A DNA stretch of 12,792 nucleotides, from contig DKAS01000233.1 of the NCBI GenBank assembly GCA_002448875.1, positions 1 to 12,792 on the forward strand, written 5' to 3'. Made by a program: the position numbers and the translations under genes. This DNA is from Proteobacteria bacterium UBA6920 (GTDB lineage: Bacteria; Pseudomonadota; Gammaproteobacteria; SG8-11). Below the pieces are notes generated by a model that had not been told where the DNA came from, did no database searches, and saw nothing but the letters and a program-made list of their open reading frames with translations. Positions within the stretch are counted from its first letter, which is position 1; each line of letters opens with the position of its first letter. Shown here piece after piece: positions 7,975-12,792 of the stretch.

Positions 7975-9155
7975 CAATCCTTGATAAGCAGCAGATTGTC
8001 GCCGGTCAGCAGCGGAAAATAGAATTCACAGACGGTGGTCGCACCTTCCTGGCGTTGGACACAGTGGCCGCCATAAGTGTGCACGATGGCCGGCAGCATC
8101 TGCGGCCCCAGGGTAAAATCGACTGGGTCCGGGGCCTGCGTCACCGCCGGCAATAACGATGGTGCCGCCGCCGTGGCGTCGGCCGCCAGCTCCCTGCAGG
8201 CCAGCAATGCGTATTCACCGCTAAATGCTTCGCCACAGCTCGCGCAATGGCTGGCGGTGAAAGTAACGCGGCGCAGGGATACGAGGACTTTGCTCGGTTT
8301 AGTGGTCATTGCCTGCAGCCGCAGGATATAGCTGAACAGCACCTGGCGCACGCCACCCGGTTCGATATCCACCACCAGTTGTTCGTCCACTTCCTGGGTT
8401 TGCAACAGCACCGTCGCGGGAAAGCTGCTTTTCGCCAGACCCAGGGTTTCGCTCAGCAGTTGCGCGCAAGTCAGGATGCCACCCTGCCGCCAGTTGCGAT
8501 GGCAATTCATACTCTGAATCTTTGCCACCAGATCGCGGGCCTTTTCACCGGCTTCATAAACCATGGCGAGGAATTCTTCGACTTTTTCGCTGCCGCCTTT
8601 TTTAAGTTTTTCCAGCGCCAGGTAGCTGTAACCCAGAACGGTGGCCAGACTGTTATTGATGTCGTGCAGCAGAGTGCGATTCAATTGGACGATGGACTGG
8701 TATTTGTGCTGCCGAACCAGGTTGTCCCACCATTGCTCGACGGATACGCCGTCGTCGGCACCCTGCGCCTGCAGCTGTAGCAACACGCTGACCTCATCCC
8801 GGATCGTGGCCGCGGCCAGGCGATGCATGTGAAATCGATAGTCCTGATCCGCCGCCTGCAGTTGCAGACTGCCGCTGGCATAACCGCTATCCAGGCATTG
8901 CGCCATCGCCCGCAGGATTTCGCTGGCCGCCGGCGCCGGCAACAAATCGGGCAGAAACTGGGCGGAGGCGATCCTGTCGTCACCGAAAAGATCACGGGCG
9001 GCGCTGTTGCAACGCCGAATCTGCCCCAGGGGCCCCAGTTCGAGGAGCAATTGCGCCGCGCCAGCCTGCGGTTCGTCCGCGGCAGCGACGGATGCGCCCC
9101 TCCTGGAGTCGTCACGCACGTCGCCGGATTCACATAGCCTGGGTTCCACTTGCAA
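7974..9155 (-). CDS. PAS domain histidine-kinase-like protein with a degenerate ATPase domain
   Basis: 393 residues, no membrane segments, so cytosolic. Residues about 32-132 look like a PAS sensor domain (LELGPLGQIRRCNSAARDLFG start). A dimerisation/phosphoacceptor helix follows with LLHDINNSLATVLGYS; H164 in HDINN is the expected phosphorylated histidine of the HDxNN kinase group. Beyond it the ATPase domain is eroded: where the N-box asparagine should stand the sequence reads FSYILRLQAM (275-283), the DxGxG and GxG boxes are missing (ACRELAADATAA at 319-330), yet the family-typical CASCGEAFSGEY insert (304-315) and the terminal YGGH...FYFPL strand remain. It may thus accept or donate phosphate without binding ATP. 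Start is uncertain: TTG 9155 with GGGGG 5 nt upstream, or GTG 9149; an in-frame TAA just upstream limits extension. It lies 58 nt after the receiver gene. Confidence 0.8.
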   Translation of the reverse strand: MQVEPRLCESGDVRDDSRRGASVAAADEPQAGAAQLLLELGPLGQIRRCNSAARDLFGDDRIASAQFLPDLLPAPAASEILRAMAQCLDSGYASGSLQLQAADQDYRFHMHRLAAATIRDEVSVLLQLQAQGADDGVSVEQWWDNLVRQHKYQSIVQLNRTLLHDINNSLATVLGYSYLALEKLKKGGSEKVEEFLAMVYEAGEKARDLVAKIQSMNCHRNWRQGGILTCAQLLSETLGLAKSSFPATVLLQTQEVDEQLVVDIEPGGVRQVLFSYILRLQAMTTKPSKVLVSLRRVTFTASHCASCGEAFSGEYALLACRELAADATAAAPSLLPAVTQAPDPVDFTLGPQMLPAIVHTYGGHCVQRQEGATTVCEFYFPLLTGDNLLLIKD

Positions 9156-9213
9156 GCTTACCCCCGATGGGCATTATCGTTGGACATGGGATTAAAGAAC
9201 AGGAACGGTGGTA

Positions 9214-9594
9214 TCACGCAGGCGCAGACGCCAGCATGTTCGTCACCCGGGTACGCAATTCTTCCAGGGAAAACGGCTTTTTCATTACGCTGCCAGCACC
9301 AACCAGTTTGGCAATGGCCAGATAGTCAAACCGGCCTTCGATATCGCCACCGCCGGAAATGGCGATGATGCGTGCTTTCTCATATTCTTTTTTCACCTGC
9401 ATGATCAGGTCGATGCCGTTTTTATCCGGCATCACCAGGTCGGTGATAATCAGGCTGTTGATGTCCTGACGAAACTGCGCCAGCGCTTCGTCAAACGACA
9501 TGGTGACAAAAATGTCGTGGCCGGTGGCCGCCAGACCATCTTTCAGGAGCTTGCGCAGCGCCGGATCATCATCGATTACAATTATCTTTGCCAT
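9214..9594 (-). CDS. Single-domain response regulator (CheY-like receiver)
   Basis: 126 residues, a receiver domain alone with no output domain. All canonical residues are present: the acidic pocket D8-D9-D10, the phosphoacceptor D52 in LIITDLVMPD, S80 in IAISGGG (the switch Ser/Thr) and K106 in VMKKPFS. It should be phosphorylatable and work by protein-protein contact or as a phosphorelay shuttle. The ATG at 9594 has AGAAG about 8-9 nt upstream. It is first in a two-gene minus-strand unit with the kinase-like gene, which strongly suggests the two proteins interact. The long upstream gap is shared with the divergent ThDP operon, so that operon, or a distant process such as motility, could be the output. 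No DNA-binding domain is present, so direct transcription control is not expected. Confidence 0.95.
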   Translation of the reverse strand: MAKIIVIDDDPALRKLLKDGLAATGHDIFVTMSFDEALAQFRQDINSLIITDLVMPDKNGIDLIMQVKKEYEKARIIAISGGGDIEGRFDYLAIAKLVGAGSVMKKPFSLEELRTRVTNMLASAPA

Positions 9595-9761
9595 GCTTGT
9601 TGCTTCTATTGCTGAGCGTGCGCTTGCGCTAACACACTTGTTTCTCGGAATTTCCCCGTCCCCCGCTCCCCGTCTGTTTATGCTGTTTATTATGGATTTT
9701 TCGCTTTTAGTTCGAGAAATTTTTCGGCGCCTGGCTTTAATTCTTGAACCCGCCCCCCCCC

Positions 9762-9794
9762 GCCCGATGCGGGCAACGATGTGTCCCGGTTGCC
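9762..9794. repeat. Two overlapping, competing hairpins
   Basis: GCCCG (9762-9766) pairs with CGGGC (9770-9774) across a 3-nt loop. GGCAAC (9772-9777) pairs with GTTGCC (9789-9794) across an 11-nt loop. They share 9772-9774, so only one can form at a time. They sit about 170-200 nt upstream of the receiver start, next to the C9 tract. Function is unknown; no T tract follows on either strand. Confidence 0.35.
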
Positions 9795-10224
9795 ACAGTT
9801 GGCGGCGGACTTTCCATCTCTGAAAATACCTGCCTAAATAAACAATGAGTTGCGATATGAGCTTGATTCGCAGTTTAGTTCTTTCACGGTCTCAATAGCA
9901 ACGCCAGCTGCAGAGCCGGCGAAATTTTATAATTTATTACAGTGTCTATATATCCGAACTATATAATTAACGAATATCATAGTTATAACGTTTTGCATGT
10001 TTCCACTGTCCGGACGCGCCTGCTTTCATAAGCACTTACAGGAACGTAATCGACTGCAATGCGACAGACGATGTTCCGCATCAGCGCTTACCGCCAGGCA
10101 GGCGCAGCCGTCGCTAGCCTTCGAACCGCAAACTCACTGTTGGAATATTCATTATTTATATTGTCGGATTGCAACCGCCAGGGATCGGCTCCGGACAATG
10201 GCATATATTCAGTGACGATTTGCA

Positions 10225-10240
10225 TTTTCCAATTGGAAAA
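10225..10240. promoter_or_regulatory. 16-bp perfect palindrome, candidate operator
   Basis: TTTTCCAATTGGAAAA is a perfect 16-bp palindrome about 170 bp upstream of the ThDP gene, in an AT-rich stretch. It overlaps a weak promoter-like pair: TTGGAA at 10233-10238 and TTTATT at 10256-10261 with 17-nt spacing (each 4/6 to consensus). A dimeric regulator bound here would block or guide polymerase for the ThDP operon. No regulator gene is visible in the window, and AT-rich palindromes also arise by chance. Confidence 0.4.
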
Positions 10241-10293
10241 ATTTGTAAATTATGATTTATTCGTTTTTCATGGATTTTGGTGCCAATCACGCT

Positions 10294-10305
10294 AGGATCG
10301 ATCCT
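10294..10305. repeat. 12-bp perfect palindrome in the ThDP gene leader
   Basis: AGGATCGATCCT is a perfect 12-bp palindrome, flanked by GCT and, after one bulged G, AGC, so the stem could extend in RNA. It lies about 104 nt before the ThDP start codon and just upstream of the larger leader hairpin. It could be an operator half-site arrangement, an RNA hairpin, or chance. Confidence 0.3.
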
Positions 10306-10317
10306 GAGCACCTGGAA

Positions 10318-10368
10318 ATGACCGGGCGCCCCGTCGCTTCGCCCCTGTCGGTCATAGGCAAGACGCCC
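10318..10368 (+). promoter_or_regulatory. Structured 5' leader of the ThDP gene (unclassified)
   Basis: ATGACCG (10318-10324) pairs with CGGTCAT (10349-10355), a perfect 7-bp stem. Inside it GGGCG (10324-10328) can pair with CGCCC at 10340-10344, or instead with a second CGCCC at 10364-10368 beyond the stem, giving a pseudoknot-like alternative. The element ends about 40 nt before the start codon. The 3' part (CGGTCA, then GGCAAGACG) recalls the tail of the guanidine-III riboswitch as I remember it, but loop layout and context do not fit, so I leave it unclassified. Confidence 0.4.
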
Positions 10369-10397
10369 ATACCAGCCAGTTTCGGTTAAACATGAGT

Positions 10398-10404
10398 AGA
10401 GGTG
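10398..10404 (+). promoter_or_regulatory. Ribosome-binding site of the ThDP gene
   Basis: AGAGGTG ends 4 nt before the ATG at 10409, with its AGAGG core 6 nt away. It decides in favour of 10409 over the later in-frame ATG at 10472 (MELGDLL), where the conserved domain actually begins, so the first 21 residues are probably translated. Confidence 0.7.
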
Positions 10405-10408
10405 TTTT

Positions 10409-12250
10409 ATGGCAATCCCAACCGTTGTAAGCAAGTCAACGTCGCTCCCCCAGGCCCAGCCTGCCCACACCATGGAATTGGGTGATTTGCTCGTGTCGTA
10501 TTTACGGGAATTGGCTATAGATTATGTTTTCGGCGTACCAGGAGGGGCTATCGAACCGCTGTACAATGCCCTGGCCCGCAGCGCCCGCGACCATGGCCCC
10601 CGCGCCGTGGTCGCGCGCCATGAGTGCGGTGCCGCCTTCATGGCAGACGGCTATTACCGGCGGAGCGGCAAACTGGGGGTGTGTTGCGCCACCACGGGTC
10701 CCGGAGCGACCAATCTCATTACCGGTGTCGCCTCGGCCTATGAGAACCGCATTCCCATGCTGGTGATCACAGCGCAAACGGCATTGCGCAATTTCGGACG
10801 CGGTGCCTTGCAGGAGTCCTCCTGCACCGGCATCAACACCCTCGGCATGTTTCAGCATTGCACCCGTTATAACAGCCTGGTCTCCAGCCCCGAACAATTC
10901 GAACACAAGCTGGTGTCCGCCCTCATGGCCGCTTGCGGCCCGCTGCCCGGACCGGCGCACCTGAGCATTCCCCTGGATTTGCTGCGACTGCCGGCGACGG
11001 CGGGCCGCTCCTACGATATCGGGCAGCTGCTGCAGTGCAATCGGCTGCTCGATCCGGACAAGGTGACGGAACTGATAAAACACATTCTGCAGGCCAGCAA
11101 GCTGGTTTTCGTCATCGGCGAATCCTGCGGGGAAGCGGCAAGCACGCTGCAGGCGCTGGCCAGCATGCTGGGGGCCGCGCTGGTGGCGACGCCGCACGGT
11201 AAAGGTCTGGTCAACGCCAGCCACCCGCAATATCGCGGCATCCTGGGATTTGCCGGCCACGACAGCGCGCGCCAGTGCCTGCTCGACCCGCAGGTGGACA
11301 GCATTATCGTGGTTGGCGCCGGCCTGGGTGAGTGGTCGAGCAACGGCTGGGACAGCGCCGTGTTGAATTCAAAGCTCATCCATGTGGACCACATCGTACA
11401 GAATTTCACCCGCTCACCCATGGCGAAACTGCATGTACTGGGAAACCTGCGCGCCATCTTTGACTACGTTTTCGCTACTGTTCGCGTCAGTGAGGATATC
11501 TACGAAACGGGGACGAACTACCTGCCCGCTGCCGCAAACCACGCGACCGCCGGCTTCGAGGTATTGCCGACTCCCGCCCGTTGCCCGGATGTCGCCACGG
11601 TGTCGCCCGTGCCTGGCGGCAATCGCATCCACCCCAGGGAACTGATGCTGGAACTGCCGCGCCTGCTGCCTGCTGCCAGCCGTTACGTCGTTGATTCCGG
11701 CAACGGTCTGGCCTGGGCGGTGCACTATCTGCACCCCCGGGACCGGCGTCTGCGGCATGAGCAGCGGGTGGAACGGGGCCTGTTCTTCGGCGCTTTCGAA
11801 TTTGCATCCATGGGCTGGGCGATAGGCGCCGCCATTGGCATGGCCTTGGCCGGCAGCGGCGACCGCATTGTCTGCATTACCGGTGATGGCAGCCTGCTGA
11901 TGAGCGGTCAGGAAATCACCGTGGCGATCGAAGAGCGATTACCGATGATTTTCCTGATCCTGAACGATTCCGCCCTGGGCATGGTTAAACACGGCCAGCG
12001 CCTGGCCGGCGCCGAAGCCACCGCCTACTCCCTGCCAAGCATCGATTTCGCCGCTTACGCCCGCAGCATGGGCGCCGCCGGCCAGGTCATCCGCAACCTG
12101 GACGAATTGCGCAATCTGGACATGGCGGCAGTGTTCAGTCGCTCCGGACCTACCGTGCTGGACGTGCGCATCGATGGCGAAGCCGTCCCCCCCATCGCCA
12201 CCCGCATGAAAATTCTCGGCGACCAGGCAGGCAGCAGCGATGGTACCTGA
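10409..12250 (+). CDS. Thiamine-diphosphate-dependent enzyme, acetolactate synthase-like
   Basis: 613 residues with the three-domain fold of the acetolactate synthase/pyruvate decarboxylase superfamily: PYR domain (about 22-195) with catalytic glutamate E72 in RHECGAAFMADGY and TTGPGATNLITG (95-106), a central Rossmann domain (about 212-355), and the PP domain (about 405-595) with the ThDP/Mg motif GDGSLLMSGQE at 492-502. It departs from true acetolactate synthase: the usual NN metal-binding pair is N519-D520, and the MVRQWQ specificity segment is MVKHGQ (525-530), with Gly for the substrate-selecting Trp. A long linker (about 360-405) precedes the PP domain. No acetolactate synthase small subunit follows; instead a citrate-synthase-like gene overlaps by 11 nt. 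It probably decarboxylates a 2-oxo acid and may ligate the product, but the substrate is unknown. oxalyl-CoA decarboxylase or another lyase of the superfamily is less likely. Confidence 0.88.
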   Translation: MAIPTVVSKSTSLPQAQPAHTMELGDLLVSYLRELAIDYVFGVPGGAIEPLYNALARSARDHGPRAVVARHECGAAFMADGYYRRSGKLGVCCATTGPGATNLITGVASAYENRIPMLVITAQTALRNFGRGALQESSCTGINTLGMFQHCTRYNSLVSSPEQFEHKLVSALMAACGPLPGPAHLSIPLDLLRLPATAGRSYDIGQLLQCNRLLDPDKVTELIKHILQASKLVFVIGESCGEAASTLQALASMLGAALVATPHGKGLVNASHPQYRGILGFAGHDSARQCLLDPQVDSIIVVGAGLGEWSSNGWDSAVLNSKLIHVDHIVQNFTRSPMAKLHVLGNLRAIFDYVFATVRVSEDIYETGTNYLPAAANHATAGFEVLPTPARCPDVATVSPVPGGNRIHPRELMLELPRLLPAASRYVVDSGNGLAWAVHYLHPRDRRLRHEQRVERGLFFGAFEFASMGWAIGAAIGMALAGSGDRIVCITGDGSLLMSGQEITVAIEERLPMIFLILNDSALGMVKHGQRLAGAEATAYSLPSIDFAAYARSMGAAGQVIRNLDELRNLDMAAVFSRSGPTVLDVRIDGEAVPPIATRMKILGDQAGSSDGT

Positions 12251-12792
12251 TACGCCGGTGGTGACCAGTCATTTCTGGCAGGAGGTGGCGGAAGCCGCCG
12301 ATCCTTATCAAAGCCGCCTCAGCCGTTGTGCCGGCTACGACGTCTATGGCGACTTGCTGGGGCGGATTTCCTGGCCGGAATATCTCTATCTGTTATTGCG
12401 CCACGAGCTGCCGCCCGCGCCCCACGCCACCGCCCTGCAGGATCTGGCGGTGGCCCTGGCCAACGCCGGTCCGCGCGAACCGGCGGTACGGGCGGCGATC
12501 AACGGCGGCGCCGGCGGCTCCACCTTCGCCGCCTGTCTGATGTCGGCCCTGGCGGTGGGAGCCGGACGCAACGGCGGTGCTCGTGAGGTTTTCACCCAGG
12601 TGCAACTCTATCAACGCCACGGTCAGGATCGACTGCGCTGGCCGAGCCTGCCGGCGGACACCCAGGCCCCGGCGCCGGAACAAGACGTGTGGCCCGCCTG
12701 GGATCATCCCCCCGGCTTTCATCCCGGCGCCGTCGTCTGCGCTTTGCCCGTACGACAGACCTTGGACCATCTGGCGCAGATTCTACCGGCGG
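12240..12792 (+). CDS. Citrate synthase/citryl-CoA lyase-like protein, 5' part
   Basis: 184 codons are visible before the window ends, with no stop. The stretch SRCAGYDVYGDLLGRISWPEYLYLLLR (its ends near 28 and 54) matches the N-terminal part of short citryl-CoA lyase-like members of the citrate synthase superfamily, which cleave or form citryl-CoA. The later GAGRNGGAREVF (108-119) occupies the place of HGGANEAV in citrate synthase and of GDRFGGAL in ATP-citrate lyase. The catalytic His expected at that place in citrate synthase is Asn (N111), and the SGAHN histidine of ATP-citrate lyase lines up with GG (about 92-93), so the visible part lacks both. The later catalytic residues lie outside the window. 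The ATG at 12240 overlaps the ThDP gene by 11 nt in a different frame, which makes translational coupling likely. After 120 the sequence is proline-rich and less family-like. Confidence 0.72.
   Translation, partial: MVPDTPVVTSHFWQEVAEAADPYQSRLSRCAGYDVYGDLLGRISWPEYLYLLLRHELPPAPHATALQDLAVALANAGPREPAVRAAINGGAGGSTFAACLMSALAVGAGRNGGAREVFTQVQLYQRHGQDRLRWPSLPADTQAPAPEQDVWPAWDHPPGFHPGAVVCALPVRQTLDHLAQILPA

Larger units (their letters stand above)
9595..10408. other. Long divergent intergenic region
   Basis: About 814 nt with no convincing gene: the open frames are short, lack ribosome-binding sites and resemble no family I know. Composition changes along it: GC-rich with a C9 tract (9753-9761), then AT-rich at about 9921-9990 and 10140-10275, then GC-rich again before the ThDP gene. 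The AT-rich part holds two perfect TATAAT hexamers on the plus strand (9928-9933, 9962-9967), neither with a good -35. It should contain the promoters of the receiver gene (leftward) and of the ThDP operon (rightward), plus the palindromes and hairpins listed separately. A small RNA gene here cannot be excluded, but none is recognised. Confidence 0.6.

Noticed and set aside
7682..7984. Short open frames on both strands in the gap before ribD, considered as a small gene or nrdR remnant
   Set aside because: No zinc-ribbon motif, no ribosome-binding site and no family resemblance.
9732..9748. Sigma-54-type promoter (TGGC...TTGA)
   Set aside because: Spacing between the two elements is one base too long and the second element lacks the GC.
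10318..10370. Guanidine-III riboswitch
   Set aside because: Only the 3' tail is loosely similar; stem and loop arrangement and the gene context do not match, so it is left as an unclassified leader structure.
10392..10430. Tiny upstream ORF (ATG AGT AGA ...) overlapping the ThDP start
   Set aside because: No ribosome-binding site of its own and 12 codons only; probably chance.
1..12792. CRISPR arrays, tRNA/rRNA genes, insertion sequences, phage or toxin-antitoxin genes
   Set aside because: None seen: no regularly spaced repeats, no transposase or integrase motifs and no tRNA-like cloverleaf recognised by eye.

Overview
This GC-rich window looks like a gammaproteobacterial chromosome. The main evidence is the minus-strand gene order ribD-ribE-ribBA/ribBX-ribH-nusB-thiL-pgpA, a classic gammaproteobacterial riboflavin/thiamine block. 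The degenerate second domain of the RibB fusion protein also points to Proteobacteria. No species can be named from the sequence alone.

Layout. (1) 1-2339, plus strand: the 3' part of hemL (tetrapyrrole synthesis), a membrane-anchored GT2 glycosyltransferase with a TTG start, and a YkgJ-type cysteine-cluster protein joined to it by an ATGA overlap. (2) 2332-7712, minus strand: a tightly packed housekeeping operon read right to left, ribD, ribE, ribBX-like, ribH, nusB, thiL, pgpA. It makes riboflavin, the antitermination factor NusB, thiamine diphosphate and phosphatidylglycerol. Gene gaps range from 4-nt overlaps to about 25 nt. It converges on the YkgJ gene with an 8-bp overlap. (3) 7974-9594, minus strand: a two-gene signalling unit, a stand-alone CheY-like receiver followed by a PAS/histidine-kinase-like protein. 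The second protein keeps its H-box histidine but has lost the recognisable ATP-binding boxes. (4) 9595-10408: about 0.8 kb without a convincing gene, partly AT-rich, holding palindromes, hairpins and a C9 tract between two divergent transcription units. (5) 10409-12792, plus strand: a ThDP-dependent enzyme related to acetolactate synthase, overlapping by 11 nt a citrate-synthase/citryl-CoA-lyase-like gene that runs off the end of the window.

The ordinary part is the hem/rib/nus/thi/pgp block. The accessory part is 7974-12792: a probable phosphorelay (receiver plus pseudo-kinase) beside a divergent ThDP + citrate-synthase-like operon with a structured leader. The ThDP and citrate-synthase-like proteins both depart from family hallmarks at places that matter for chemistry. 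An undescribed carbon-carbon bond-making or -breaking pathway under local two-component control is therefore possible, but that is inference. ThDP made with the help of thiL would be the cofactor of the right-hand enzyme, but nothing in the sequence shows that the two regions are co-regulated.
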